This document shows, one piece after another, positions 36,891 through 46,383 of a stretch of 64,000 nucleotides of DNA. The position numbers and the translations under genes are program-made. Numbering within the stretch: position 1 is the first letter of the stretch; each line of letters starts with the position of its first letter. The notes beneath the pieces are model-generated. The model worked only from the letters and a program-made list of their open reading frames with translations. It made no database searches and was not told the origin of the DNA. Origin of the DNA: Polycladomyces subterraneus (GTDB lineage Bacteria > Bacillota > Bacilli > Thermoactinomycetales > JIR-001); the NCBI RefSeq assembly GCF_030433435.1, contig NZ_JANRHH010000049.1, positions 58,893 to 122,892 of the forward strand, written 5' to 3'.

Positions 36891-37811
36891 ATGTCCTTCT
36901 CACGCAAAGCGGTCCTAACAATTGCTGGAAACCCTCTCGTCACGAGATTTGTTTCCAAATACGGATTGAAGCTGGGGGCATCCCGTTTTGTCGCAGGGGA
37001 AACATTGGACGAAGCGGTGGACATCGTCAAAAAGCTGAATGAAGAGGGCTTGGTCGTCACTTTGGACTTGCTGGGTGAAAGTGTGACCACCGAGGAAGAA
37101 GCCCGGCAAGCCACCGACGCCATTTTGGCGATATTTGACGCCATCGCCCAAAGCGGTGTCCATTCCAACGTCTCCGTCAAGCTGACCCAACTGGGATTGG
37201 ACATCAGCTACGACTTCTGTTTGGAAAACATGCACCGAATTGCGGCCAAAGCCAAAGAAAAGAGCAACTTTGTCCGCATCGACATGGAAGATTCTCCTCG
37301 AGTGCAACAAACGATCGATCTCTTCAAAACGCTGGTCAATGAATACGGGAAAGAACATGTGGGCCTTGTCATTCAATCCTATCTGTACAGATCCGAATCA
37401 GACGTCAAAGAGCTGGGCGAGATGGGCGTCAATCTGCGGATTGTCAAAGGAGCCTATAAGGAGCCCAAGGATGTAGCTTTCCCGGACAAAAAGGACGTGG
37501 ACGAAAACTATCTCAAGTTGGTCGCTATGCACCTGAAAAACGGCTGCTACACTGCCATCGCCACCCACGACGAAAACATCATCAACTGGACCAAACAGTT
37601 CGTCAAGGAAAACAACATTCCTGACGACCTGTACGAATTCCAGATGTTGTACGGGGTGCGCAACGGACTGCAGCGGCAACTGGTGGCAGAAGGCTACAAA
37701 GTGCGGGTGTATACACCGTTCGGGAAAGATTGGTATCCCTACTTCACGCGCCGAATCGCCGAACGCCCGGCCAACGCACTGTTCGTGCTCAAAAGCTTTT
37801 TCAAGGATTAA
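36891..37811 (+). CDS. putM: proline dehydrogenase
   Basis: FAD-dependent proline to P5C, 306 residues from ATG 36891; AAGGAGGG lies 6 nt upstream (the ATG at 36885 directly abuts it). Beta/alpha-barrel text includes RFVAGETLDEAVD, VSVKLTQLGLDISYD, VKGAYKEPKDVAFPD, FQMLYGVRN and the active-site end YPYFTRRIAERPAN. No separate carbon-source gene nearby other than rocA. Confidence 0.95.
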   Translation: MSFSRKAVLTIAGNPLVTRFVSKYGLKLGASRFVAGETLDEAVDIVKKLNEEGLVVTLDLLGESVTTEEEARQATDAILAIFDAIAQSGVHSNVSVKLTQLGLDISYDFCLENMHRIAAKAKEKSNFVRIDMEDSPRVQQTIDLFKTLVNEYGKEHVGLVIQSYLYRSESDVKELGEMGVNLRIVKGAYKEPKDVAFPDKKDVDENYLKLVAMHLKNGCYTAIATHDENIINWTKQFVKENNIPDDLYEFQMLYGVRNGLQRQLVAEGYKVRVYTPFGKDWYPYFTRRIAERPANALFVLKSFFKD

Positions 37812-37907
37812 AAAACGCGGTATTAACCAATCACGATTTTGGGCTGTTTTCCCTCTCGGTCCTCTTCCACAAAGCTCAAAGATTGCTCGTTGGAAAACGG
37901 CCACCCT

Positions 37908-37950
37908 TTTTTAGGGTGTGTCTGGTGGATACTGTCCACATTGCTTTCCC
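37908..37950 (+). repeat. dispersed MITE-like element, end fragment E
   Basis: TTTAGGGTGTGTCTGG (37909-37924) followed by TGGATACTGTCCACATTGC and TTTCCCGGCTC, matching the end of copy C (GGACAGTATTACCAGAC, GCTTTCCCGGTT, read in reverse). The rest of the element is missing. Confidence 0.65.
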
Positions 37951-37958
37951 GGCTCTGA

Positions 37959-37993
37959 CAAGGTGGCTGGATGGATCAGGCCGCCTTTTTTTG
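37959..37993 (+). terminator. probable terminator of putM
   Basis: AAGGTGGCT (37960-37968) pairs with GGCCGCCTT (37979-37987), with G-U and one mismatch, followed by a T run. It lies at the border of element fragment E. Confidence 0.55.
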
Positions 37994-38101
37994 TTTTTTC
38001 GTTACAGCGTGATCTACATAATTCCTATAGGGATTCAAGACCATGATGACGAATGGAAGAAAAGGACGATCCTTCTATGGAGGTGGGGGAACATATCCTC
38101 G

Positions 38102-38449
38102 CTGTTTCAACGGGTCGACACGGTATTCTGCTATGTTCAAGACTTGGAACAAGCAAAAAGGTGGTATCAGGATGTATTCGGATTCTCTATTCGTTTTGAA
38201 AATGACGATATCTGTTCCCTGAATATCAGTGAAACACCACTAACCCTGATACAATCCCCTCCCGGTGAGCCGTTCCAACCTGCCAGGCGGGCGTTTTTCA
38301 ATTTTTACGTCTCCGATACAGAGATGGCGAGAAACCATCTGCTGAAACATAATGTAATCGTAAGTGAGATTTTCGATGACAAAGATGTAAAATGGATGTG
38401 GTTCCAGGACCTCGATGGCAACCGCATCGAGATTTGTTGTTTTTCGTAA
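38102..38449 (+). CDS. glyoxalase/VOC superfamily protein
   Basis: About 115 residues. Beta-alpha-beta-beta-beta text VFCYVQDLEQAKRWYQDVFGF, then FFNFYVSDTEMARNHL and the metal-site-like QDLDGNRIEI. Substrate unknown. There is no ATG/GTG/TTG with a ribosome site in frame; homologues start near LFQRVDTVF, so CTG (38102) or ATA (38093, 9 nt after GGAGG) may be used, or the start is lost. A GTG at 38009 lies in the promoter region. Ends 12 bp before the SDR gene. Confidence 0.7.
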   Translation: MFQRVDTVFCYVQDLEQAKRWYQDVFGFSIRFENDDICSLNISETPLTLIQSPPGEPFQPARRAFFNFYVSDTEMARNHLLKHNVIVSEIFDDKDVKWMWFQDLDGNRIEICCFS

Positions 38450-38461
38450 GGAGGAAACATC

Positions 38462-39226
38462 ATGCGACCGGTTGCCCTTATCACCGGAGCATCGTCGGGG
38501 ATTGGCCGCGCGTTTGCCGAGGAGCTGGCGAATAGGGGATATGATTTGGTGCTGGTCGCCCGCAGAACCTCCTTGCTGCAAGAGGTGGCAAACTTCGTCG
38601 AACAACGGGGGGCGAAGGCAAATGTGATCACGGCCGATTTGACCAACGAGGATGAGGTTGCTCGGATCAGTCAGTGGATGACTCAGCATCAAATCGACCT
38701 GCTCGTCAACAATGCGGGAATCGGGCTGTACGGGCCTGTCATTCATACCGATGCGCGCTTGGAACAGGCGTTGGTTCGTCTTCACATCCAAGTGCCGTTG
38801 GCCCTCACCCGTGCCGTTTTGCCTGGTATGATCACACGAAAGCAGGGCGGGATCATCCAAGTGTCCTCCTCTCTGGCCTTTTTCCCCACTCCCTACATGG
38901 CCGTATACGGAGCAGCCAAAACTTTTTTGCTTCATTACACAGAGGCGTTGGCTGAGGAGCTGAAAGGCACCGGCATCACCGTAACCGTTGTATGTCCGGG
39001 CAGTACCCAAAGCGAATTTGCGGGGCGAACGGGGATTACGCAGCCCTATGCCGTCCCTGCTGAACAAGTGGTGCGGGAGGCACTTGACGGATGGGAACAA
39101 CAAAAAACGGTCGTGGTGACCGGGGTCCGCAACCGCTGGATCACCAGGTTGCCCCGCTTCTTGTCGAGGAAAACCATGCGGCGGCTCATCGCTGTCTTTT
39201 TCCGTGATCGAAGGCCGGATCGTTGA
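38462..39226 (+). CDS. short-chain dehydrogenase/reductase
   Basis: 254 residues. NAD(P)-binding ITGASSGIGRAFAEELA, NNAGIG, catalytic Ser in IQVSSSLAF and Tyr-x3-Lys in AVYGAAKTF; the C-terminus is basic. Substrate unknown. Starts with ATG (AAGGAGGAA upstream). Cotranscribed with the VOC gene. Confidence 0.9.
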   Translation: MRPVALITGASSGIGRAFAEELANRGYDLVLVARRTSLLQEVANFVEQRGAKANVITADLTNEDEVARISQWMTQHQIDLLVNNAGIGLYGPVIHTDARLEQALVRLHIQVPLALTRAVLPGMITRKQGGIIQVSSSLAFFPTPYMAVYGAAKTFLLHYTEALAEELKGTGITVTVVCPGSTQSEFAGRTGITQPYAVPAEQVVREALDGWEQQKTVVVTGVRNRWITRLPRFLSRKTMRRLIAVFFRDRRPDR

Positions 39227-39431
39227 AGGTCCGGATCGCCGTTCATTCACATGATGGTTGGCTCTATCTGATACCGGTTTGAATTGGAGGATAAACGAAC
39301 GGTCTTACCTATGATCTCCTCCACGAAGATTGTTGAGGTAACCACCAAATATTAGAATATCCCTTGATCCATGCTCATCCGCACCATGATATCGGCGTAT
39401 CCTTCCATCCTTGAATGCGAGGTGTTGCACA

Positions 39432-40055
39432 ATGGACACCGTCCACATCCTGTATTTTTTCACCGCTTCGGTGGCCATCACACTGATGCCCGGCCCCGAC
39501 ATTTTGTTCGTGATCGCGCAAAGCATGAGCCGGGGAAAAACCGCCGGGATCGCCACTGCTCTCGGTTTGTGTACCGGATTGATCGTTCACACACTGGCCG
39601 CCGCCCTAGGTGTTGCAGCGATTTTGCACCAATCGGCGATCGCGTTTGCCGTTTTGAAGTACGCCGGGGCACTGTATCTGCTCTATTTGGCTTGGCAGGC
39701 GGCGCGGGAAGGAAAAGCAACGTTTGACCTTCCACAAGCGGAACAACGTCCGCACTGGGCTCTCTATCGCAAAGGGATTTTCATGAATCTGCTCAATCCG
39801 AAGGTATCATTGTTTTTTCTTGCGTTTTTGCCGCAATTCGTCCCCCCGTCTGCGGAGAACGCCGTGTGGCCGATGATATTGTTGGGCTTCCTCTTTCTCC
39901 TGCAAGCATTGGTGGTGTTTACCGCTGTCTCCATATTTGCCGGTATGATCGGGCAACGATGGCTTCGGCGCCCGGCCGTTGCGAGACATGTCAACAAGGT
40001 GAAGGCGGCCCTGTTCGCCATTTTGGGAATCCGGCTCGCCCTGATGGAGCGTTGA
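39432..40055 (+). CDS. LysE/RhtB family amino-acid exporter
   Basis: 207 residues with six helices and the family entry MDTVHILYFFTASVAITLMPGPDILFV, followed by GLCTGLIVHTLAAALGVAA and KGIFMNLLNPKVSLFFLAFLPQF. Exports amino acids or homoserine-like metabolites. ATG 39432 has GAGGTG 7 nt upstream. Confidence 0.9.
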   Translation: MDTVHILYFFTASVAITLMPGPDILFVIAQSMSRGKTAGIATALGLCTGLIVHTLAAALGVAAILHQSAIAFAVLKYAGALYLLYLAWQAAREGKATFDLPQAEQRPHWALYRKGIFMNLLNPKVSLFFLAFLPQFVPPSAENAVWPMILLGFLFLLQALVVFTAVSIFAGMIGQRWLRRPAVARHVNKVKAALFAILGIRLALMER

Positions 40056-40264
40056 AGACGTTTCCCTCTCAGTCAGATGTCTTCATATTTGAAGCCATCA
40101 TTCCCATTCCAGGGCATCCGGGCAGTTGAAGGATACGCGACTCATTCATATGCTCGGGGCCCTTCGCTCCGTTTCCACCAGTAAAGAAGCCTCTTAAGAG
40201 ATAAGATTGACATTGCCGCGCTTCGCCGCATAAAGTGGGCTCCGATTCATTTGGCCCAGTATTG

Positions 40265-40966
40265 CTAAACATTAAACCGATAGCCGGCTCCCCAAATCGT
40301 TTCAATATATTGTGGGTTGGAAGGATCCATCTCAATTTTTTCTCGTAATTTCCTGATATGAACGGTTACGGTAGCTACATCACCTTTCGCATCCAGTCCC
40401 CATATTCTTTCAAATAAGTGTTCTTTACTAAATACACGATTGGGATTTTCAGCTAAAAAAACCAATAAATCAAATTCCCTGGTAGTCACTTTTACTTCTT
40501 TGTCATTGACAAAGACCCTGCGTGAAGCTTTATTGATATAAAGTCCTCTGATTCGAATCTCATCTCCTTTTTTTGCCTCTCTGGCTCCAGTTAACCGCTC
40601 ATATCGTGAAAGATGAGATTTCACTCTTGCCACTAACTCACCAGGACTAAACGGTTTTACAATATAATCATCTGCCCCCAGACCAAGACCTCTGATTTTA
40701 TCAATGTCCTCTTTTTTGGCTGTTACCATCAATATGGGAATGTTTTTATGGTCCCGTACTTGTTTACATATTTCAAACCCATCCAATTCGGGCAGCATCA
40801 CATCCAAAATCAATAAATCATAGGGAGTTTGAAGTGCTCGCTGTAACCCTTTTTTCCCTGAGCATTCAATGTCCACATCAAAACCATTGATTTCCAGATA
40901 ATCTTTCTCCAGCTCCGCAATGCTTGCTTCATCTTCAATGATCAGGATCCTTTTCAAAACTACCAC
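40265..40966 (-). CDS. OmpR-family response regulator
   Basis: 233 residues. Receiver domain with acidic IIEDEAS, phospho-acceptor Asp in LLILDVMLPELDG, Lys in IVKPFSPGEL; winged-helix DNA-binding domain ends with YRFNV. Pairs with the overlapping histidine kinase. GTG start; TTG at 40957 is an alternative. Confidence 0.93.
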   Translation of the reverse strand: MVVLKRILIIEDEASIAELEKDYLEINGFDVDIECSGKKGLQRALQTPYDLLILDVMLPELDGFEICKQVRDHKNIPILMVTAKKEDIDKIRGLGLGADDYIVKPFSPGELVARVKSHLSRYERLTGAREAKKGDEIRIRGLYINKASRRVFVNDKEVKVTTREFDLLVFLAENPNRVFSKEHLFERIWGLDAKGDVATVTVHIRKLREKIEMDPSNPQYIETIWGAGYRFNV

Positions 40967-42461
40967 CCTTTGTTCTTTTCGATGCTTTTTGTAGTGTAAA
41001 AGAGATGGTCGTTCCTTTGTTTAGTTCGCTCTTTGCCCATATTTCACCTTTGTGCTCTTCTATGATCTGTTTCGCAATCGCAAGCCCCAGACCACTCCCT
41101 CCTGTCAGGCTATTTCTTGATTTGTCGATCCGGTAAAATCGATCGAAGATGAATGGTAAAGCTTCCGGATCGATTCCCGGTCCGTTGTCTGTAATTTGAA
41201 TCACGACTTTTTCAGGTTTGTCTATGAGACTGAAGCCGATTTCGCCTTTTGTTTTGTTCATAAATTTAACGCTGTTTCCGATGATGTTCATGATGACTCT
41301 TTTTAATTTTTCTCGATCAGCAATCACGATTGTGGGAGCGATTTTCCTTGCCCATTTTATTGAAATCCCGTGTTTTTCTAAGTCAAATTTCACTTCTTCA
41401 ATACACTCGTCCAGATACTTCACGATTTCCACATGTTCAAAGAAAAACGGCAACTTCTTTAGATCCAACTTCGAAAATAAAAATAACTCATCGATTAATT
41501 GATCCATATCTTCCGCTTTTTTGGCGATGATGGAAAGATATTTTTCTATCTTTTCGGGAGTATCTGCCACTCCATCCCGAATCCCCTCCACATATCCCTT
41601 AATGGCGGTCAGCGGTGTTTTTAAGTCATGGGAAATATTCGAGATTAATTCCTTTCGATTTTCTTCGTATTGCAGTTGCAGATCGATGGACTCCTTCAAT
41701 TTTTGTCTCATTTCTTCAAAGGCGAGGCTCAGCTCTCCCAATTCATCCTTGGATGTGGGGACGATTCGAAAGTCCAGGTTTTCTTCTTTGATCTGTTCCG
41801 TTGCGTGTTTTAAGACGTTTAAAGGTTTGAGAATGCTTCTGGAAACCAGATAAGTGAGTAATCCATTGGTAACTGCCAAAGCCAGAAATAAGGTAATAAT
41901 AATGGTACGAAAAAATTTTCGCGCTAAATGAGTGAGCGTGCTAACATCCCGCAAAATAAAGATGGTCATCACTTGATGATCTTGGGTGAAAAAATCGTAT
42001 TGCTTATAAGAGTACCAATGATGATGAACTCTGATCTCATGATGTTCATGTTCATCCTCTTCATCGTTCACTTTTTTTTGAAAAACAGGGGGAAGTGCAT
42101 GAATGATCGCAGGATCTCGGAAAAATGGGGATGTATAAACCAGTTGACGACCTTGTCGAATGATCAGTCCAGATTGAACTTTGTTCAGTTCTCGATCCAT
42201 GCCTCTCAGGAATCGAGGATCTTCCAGTTTTTGCGGCGCATATTTTGCAACATCCTTCAACTCTGTAAAAAAGATATCATCTGCATAAATTAATCGTGTG
42301 ATGGTATGAGGTTCTTTCAAATCAATATTATAGAACCTCGTTGTATTCTTGATATCGCCGAAAAAAGCAAAACCCATCATCAAGATAGCGATCAAAAACA
42401 AGAATACGGGAAGAATCAGCATGACTATATACGATAGCAATAATTTCACGCGAATCGACAA
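40935..42461 (-). CDS. two-component sensor histidine kinase
   Basis: 508 residues. Two membrane helices (about 10-32 and 186-208) border an extracytoplasmic sensor rich in His/Glu (NDEEDEHEHHEIRVHHHW). Then HAMP (PLNVLKHATEQIKEENLDFRI), phospho-His in ISHDLKTPLTAIKGY, and ATPase G boxes ITDNGPGID and GGSGLGLAIAK. It may sense metal ions or cationic peptides; the His-rich loop hints at metal. It overlaps the regulator by 32 nt. Confidence 0.93.
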   Translation of the reverse strand: MSIRVKLLLSYIVMLILPVFLFLIAILMMGFAFFGDIKNTTRFYNIDLKEPHTITRLIYADDIFFTELKDVAKYAPQKLEDPRFLRGMDRELNKVQSGLIIRQGRQLVYTSPFFRDPAIIHALPPVFQKKVNDEEDEHEHHEIRVHHHWYSYKQYDFFTQDHQVMTIFILRDVSTLTHLARKFFRTIIITLFLALAVTNGLLTYLVSRSILKPLNVLKHATEQIKEENLDFRIVPTSKDELGELSLAFEEMRQKLKESIDLQLQYEENRKELISNISHDLKTPLTAIKGYVEGIRDGVADTPEKIEKYLSIIAKKAEDMDQLIDELFLFSKLDLKKLPFFFEHVEIVKYLDECIEEVKFDLEKHGISIKWARKIAPTIVIADREKLKRVIMNIIGNSVKFMNKTKGEIGFSLIDKPEKVVIQITDNGPGIDPEALPFIFDRFYRIDKSRNSLTGGSGLGLAIAKQIIEEHKGEIWAKSELNKGTTISFTLQKASKRTKGGSFEKDPDH

Positions 42462-42479
42462 ACAGAATCCCCCTACTGA

Positions 42480-43229
42480 TCAGACTTCTTTGGTATCAAA
42501 TTGATAATAACCGATTGAAAAAAACAGGATCAAACTTGACAAAATGACTAAAGTTACACTGATGAGATGACTTCCCGATGCAGAACTGTCTATCCACAAA
42601 GAATGCCAATCTGTATAAGATGTAAACAAAAACGCGCTTAATGAAGGAAAGAAGATGCCCAAGATTTTTGCAATGACAAACAGCACGGTACATAACGCAA
42701 ATGCGCCACTGGTACTGGTCAGAAACTGTCCGATCAACACAGCAAATACACCCAACGTAAACATCGGGATAAAATCAAGCGCATATCCGAGCCATACTTG
42801 AAAAAAGTCGTGCATAGACCATCCATGAAAGACAAGACTTCCCACTGCAAGGGACGTAAACCACATGATTCCCAATTGGATGATAATAGATATCCCCATG
42901 GCCAAGATCTTGGATACATACACTTTGAACCGGGAAATGGGACGAACCAAAGTCAGTTTCAAAGTCCGAGCGGAAACTTCTCCCACAAACAAATCAGTGG
43001 CGACCATAAAAATAAACAAAGGTAGAATTATGGAGGTAAACCAATCCAATAACAAATAGGAAAAATCCGATTCGGAGAGAATGTTCATTCCTAGCCTATT
43101 TTGTATATAATGAAGCGCGCCCGCGATCAAGATGGGAATCATGAATGTAAAAATAAGAAAACCTTTTGTTTTCCTCTGTACCAAGATTTTTTGCGTTTCA
43201 TTGATTGTATTCGCGTACAAAACAGACAT
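42480..43229 (-). CDS. ABC-2 type transporter permease
   Basis: 249 residues with six helices. ATG 43229 has GGGGGG 9 nt upstream and overlaps the ATPase gene by 32 nt. The N-terminal cytoplasmic stretch ...NETQKILVQRKTKGF precedes the first helix, as in ABC-2 exporters. Substrate unknown. Confidence 0.85.
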   Translation of the reverse strand: MSVLYANTINETQKILVQRKTKGFLIFTFMIPILIAGALHYIQNRLGMNILSESDFSYLLLDWFTSIILPLFIFMVATDLFVGEVSARTLKLTLVRPISRFKVYVSKILAMGISIIIQLGIMWFTSLAVGSLVFHGWSMHDFFQVWLGYALDFIPMFTLGVFAVLIGQFLTSTSGAFALCTVLFVIAKILGIFFPSLSAFLFTSYTDWHSLWIDSSASGSHLISVTLVILSSLILFFSIGYYQFDTKEV

Positions 43230-43959
43230 CGGATTCATCCCCCCTGACTCGTTGAATTTGTGATAGATAATAGTTTTCCAATGACTCATTTTTATTGATG
43301 ATCTCCGAAACCAATCCGCTGGTGATGAGTCTTCCATCATAGAGAATCCCGATTCGATTGCACATACGCTCCATTTCATGAATGAAATGGCTGGAAATAA
43401 AGAAGGTGGTTTGCTGTTCATGTGACAACCGTTTGATGATATTTCGAAAGTCAATCATCCCCTCAATATCCATACTGCTGGTGGGTTCATCCAAGATCAC
43501 CAGCTCTGGATTGGAGAATAAGGCGGTTGCCAAGGCCAAGCGTTGTTTCATCCCCGACGAGAAGCCTTTCACTTTCTCATTCTTATATTTTTCTAATCCC
43601 ACCAACTCCAATACTTCATCTATCCGCGTTTTGGGAATATGGGGATAAAAGCGAGAAACGACCTGTAAGTTTTGAAATGCGGTCATATACTCAAAGGAAA
43701 CACCCGTTTCGATGATGCACCCCACTTTTTCCATCGCTTTTTCAAACTGAAGGAATACATCATATCCAAACATCGAAACTTCACCTTGATCTGCATTACA
43801 TAATCGTGTCATCGTTTTAATGAGCGTGGTTTTTCCCACTCCGTTGGGACCGAATAAACCAAAAATATCACCTTTATACACACTTAAATTAATGTCAAAA
43901 ATGCCCCGGTTATTTCGATAACGCTTTGTTAAGCCTTTTATCTCCAGTACTTTTTCCAT
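43198..43959 (-). CDS. ABC-2 type exporter ATP-binding protein
   Basis: 253 residues, ATG 43959 with GAGGGAA upstream. Walker A FGPNGVGKTTLI, signature GFSSGMKQRLALATAL, Walker B LVILDEPTSSMD, switch His in ISSHFIHEMERM. The membrane partner follows immediately. Base use is AT-rich, unlike the flanking genes. Confidence 0.9.
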   Translation of the reverse strand: MEKVLEIKGLTKRYRNNRGIFDINLSVYKGDIFGLFGPNGVGKTTLIKTMTRLCNADQGEVSMFGYDVFLQFEKAMEKVGCIIETGVSFEYMTAFQNLQVVSRFYPHIPKTRIDEVLELVGLEKYKNEKVKGFSSGMKQRLALATALFSNPELVILDEPTSSMDIEGMIDFRNIIKRLSHEQQTTFFISSHFIHEMERMCNRIGILYDGRLITSGLVSEIINKNESLENYYLSQIQRVRGDESDVCFVREYNQ

Positions 43960-43981
43960 CCAATTCCCTCTTTTCATGTTT

Positions 43982-44015
43982 ACAGGTAGTGTCTGACCAG
44001 ACAGACACTACCTGT
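43982..44015. repeat. perfect 14-bp hairpin between secreted protein and ABC genes
   Basis: ACAGGTAGTGTCTG / CAGACACTACCTGT with a 6-nt loop, directly after the secreted-protein stop region and 23 bp upstream of the ABC ATPase ribosome site. No T run, so it may be an attenuating or RNA-stability hairpin rather than a terminator. Confidence 0.65.
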
Positions 44016-44022
44016 AAAGATG

Positions 44023-44907
44023 TCAGTGATTTTCACGCTGAATGGTTTCTACTTTCTTTCCTTTTAATTCAACTTTGTCAGTTACTGTGTGATTAAATTG
44101 AGAGAGATCCAACTTGATGTTCACAGTGACTTCGTGTTCTTTTCCTGCGGCGTCCTTACCGGTAACGATCAATTGGGCTGTCTGTTCTTGAATCAGATTT
44201 TGTTTATTGATCTCTGCTTTGGTGCTCACTTGTTTGATTTTGATATCCTGGGTCAGCTTCGGCAAACTTGATTTCCACTCTTCCTCCTTGAAGAACGGCA
44301 GTTTGTGGTGATCACCGTATTCATGCTTTTCAGTTGCATGTTTGACAAATACCGAACCGAGCGCTTGGACGACAGGAGAGATTTGGCTTCCTGAAAGGGT
44401 CAGCGTCACTTCTTTACCGCCATTCCCTTTGTTTACTGCATGAACATCATTTCTCAAGCCACCCATCAACGCATCGATCACATATTCCACATCTTGATCG
44501 TGTTCGCCGCGATGATATTTCCGATCGTGATGTTTCTTTTCTTTTTCTTGTGTAACGTAATAAATATTGCTGTCACTTGATTTGAAGATCTTCTTGTCTC
44601 CTTGTTTGTACACATAAAGGGTTTGCGTTTTTCCGTTCTCTTGAATGTTGATTTTTCCGCTTCCTTCATGGTTTTTGATATCTTCTTTGATCGTTGAATC
44701 GATGGCAAACAAGTTTTTTCCATTATCCTTCACAGATACGGAGAGATCTCCCGTCACATTTTGAACCGCTTTTGTCTGCTTAAACGCCGTTTTGTACTGG
44801 TCATAACCGGATGTTGAACTTGCCATTGCAGAAAAACCACTGGCAAACAGAACACTTCCACTGACACCCACACTCAGAGCCAAAAGCCCCAGCTTCTTTT
44901 TGTTCAT
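44023..44907 (-). CDS. secreted protein of unknown function
   Basis: 294 residues. Sec-type signal peptide (about 1-30, KKLGLLALSVGVSGSVLFASGF, cleavage near AMAS). The mature part contains a Lys/His-rich segment (EKEKKHHDRKYHRGEH) and beta-strand-like Thr/Lys repeats. Family not recognised. First gene of the AT-rich cassette; probably the substrate-side partner of the ABC exporter and kinase. Confidence 0.7.
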   Translation of the reverse strand: MNKKKLGLLALSVGVSGSVLFASGFSAMASSTSGYDQYKTAFKQTKAVQNVTGDLSVSVKDNGKNLFAIDSTIKEDIKNHEGSGKINIQENGKTQTLYVYKQGDKKIFKSSDSNIYYVTQEKEKKHHDRKYHRGEHDQDVEYVIDALMGGLRNDVHAVNKGNGGKEVTLTLSGSQISPVVQALGSVFVKHATEKHEYGDHHKLPFFKEEEWKSSLPKLTQDIKIKQVSTKAEINKQNLIQEQTAQLIVTGKDAAGKEHEVTVNIKLDLSQFNHTVTDKVELKGKKVETIQRENH

Positions 44908-45017
44908 GTTGCCACCCCTTCATTTGATACACAAAATGGCTTTCATGCTTTTAATATAAATGGTAATTCTAACAGCCCCCTAAACCATTCCTTAAAAATT
45001 GCTAAACAGGAATGAGG

Positions 45018-45136
45018 CTGCTGACAAAGTGGTGGCAATACACGCAATTTGGGAGCGGGGCTGAATTTCCCGCCGTCGGTGCTGGTACGTTAGATCGAAT
45101 AAAACTGTCGTACTCGGGCATGTTTGGCAAATCCCA
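45018..45136. other. diverged element ends
   Basis: CTGCTGACAAAG at 45018-45029 recurs at 7977. GGGCATGTTTGGCAAATCCC (45117-45136) resembles the terminal TTTAGGGCGTGTCTGGTAAATCC of the dispersed element. The region between does not align and contains no gene. Confidence 0.35.
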
Positions 45137-45142
45137 CTGTTT

Positions 45143-46279
45143 TTACTCCCATATCCACTCCGATGCCAGCCATACATATCCCTCTTCCAAGCTCACTTCC
45201 ATCGTATGGCCGATGCCCCGTTCCTGCCAGGCCTGTTTCAACCGTTTCGTCAATTCTTCCAACCAATCGCGGTGAACGTATCGTTCATCAGTGATCAGTA
45301 CGTCCTCGTCGCTGGCAGTGATCCGAACGGCGCCATCCCAATATACCTCCCTCACATCCAAATAAGGAATGCGCGTCTCCTCTCCATCCTCCATGATGAC
45401 GACGGCATCTTCCGCCAACCGAATCTCCCGGTACTGCTGCGGCCGACTGTATCTCCCCTGCGCATGAGCGATCAGACCGGCCTTTTTGGCAGCTTGTCGC
45501 AACTGTTCCTTCACCTCCGGTTCTGCTGTCCAATGATGAACCACCTCTTCCGTCTCGACCGAGACCCGGTTTTGATTCTCATCGATACGGATATGAATGA
45601 TCTCTTTGTAAGGCAGAAGTGTAAAGGAACGCCAGCGGTGAAAGACGAGCGCTTCGTCGGTTATTTGGACGTACCGAGTCCACACACTGAGCACATAGGC
45701 GAAGTACCCCGCGAAGGCACCTAATGCCGTCAATCCCACAGTCAGGTACACCATGCGGTCGGTCCATGTATATCCGGTGTATGCGGGATCGGCAAACGCC
45801 AGAATCATCCCTTCATCCTGTGCCAGGTAAACGGGTTCTGCCCGACCTTCCCTTACCGCCTGCAGGACTCTTTCCTGATCAAAAGGAAAATACGGCACCC
45901 GATACATCTGACGGTCGGTCACCAAGGAGTCGGCAGTATAGCCTTTGAGTATGACCGTCCCTTTGACGACGGGGCCGTACTGTCGCATGATATCCGCCGT
46001 TCCCAGCACAAAGACCAATACAAACAGCGTGATCGTCAATGCACTATACCCTTTGGGATGCCGCTTTCCCCAGTGTGTCGTCATCGTTGCGATCGCTGCG
46101 GCGGGAAACCACAGATACAGATACGATTCCCCCAGCCAAAACGGATAAAAACGCACACCGTCCAATACCAACTGATAGGCGATGATGAGAATAAACGTTC
46201 CGACAACCGGCGTCCCCAGAAAAAAACCAACCAGATGACCATCCACCTTTTCATGCCGATTGCTCCCTTCGGCGATCAT
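45143..46279 (-). CDS. membrane protein of unknown function
   Basis: About 378 residues from ATG 46279 (GAGGCGATGTG upstream; GTG 46282 is also possible). Four or five helices in the first 230 residues (about 20-45, 55-72, 82-102, 175-205). A soluble C-terminal half has repeated beta structure (ITDEALVFHRWRSFTLLPYKEIIHIRI) like a PH-type domain. Family unknown. Confidence 0.6.
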   Translation of the reverse strand: MIAEGSNRHEKVDGHLVGFFLGTPVVGTFILIIAYQLVLDGVRFYPFWLGESYLYLWFPAAAIATMTTHWGKRHPKGYSALTITLFVLVFVLGTADIMRQYGPVVKGTVILKGYTADSLVTDRQMYRVPYFPFDQERVLQAVREGRAEPVYLAQDEGMILAFADPAYTGYTWTDRMVYLTVGLTALGAFAGYFAYVLSVWTRYVQITDEALVFHRWRSFTLLPYKEIIHIRIDENQNRVSVETEEVVHHWTAEPEVKEQLRQAAKKAGLIAHAQGRYSRPQQYREIRLAEDAVVIMEDGEETRIPYLDVREVYWDGAVRITASDEDVLITDERYVHRDWLEELTKRLKQAWQERGIGHTMEVSLEEGYVWLASEWIWE

Positions 46280-46383
46280 CACATCGCCTCAAGACACGAA
46301 ATTGTGTATACCTCTTTTCTACACCAAGAATTGCCATCCCTTCTTTATTTTGTTTAAAATTTCATGAATACTTCGGGTAAGGT

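Noticed and set aside
39227..39431. possible transposase remnant after the SDR gene
   Set aside because: Only a short TGGAGGA...TCCTCCA dyad is present; no transposase motif.
40056..40264. possible decayed gene between the exporter and the two-component system
   Set aside because: Long open frames exist but without start sites or family similarity; I saw no repeat match to the rest of the window.
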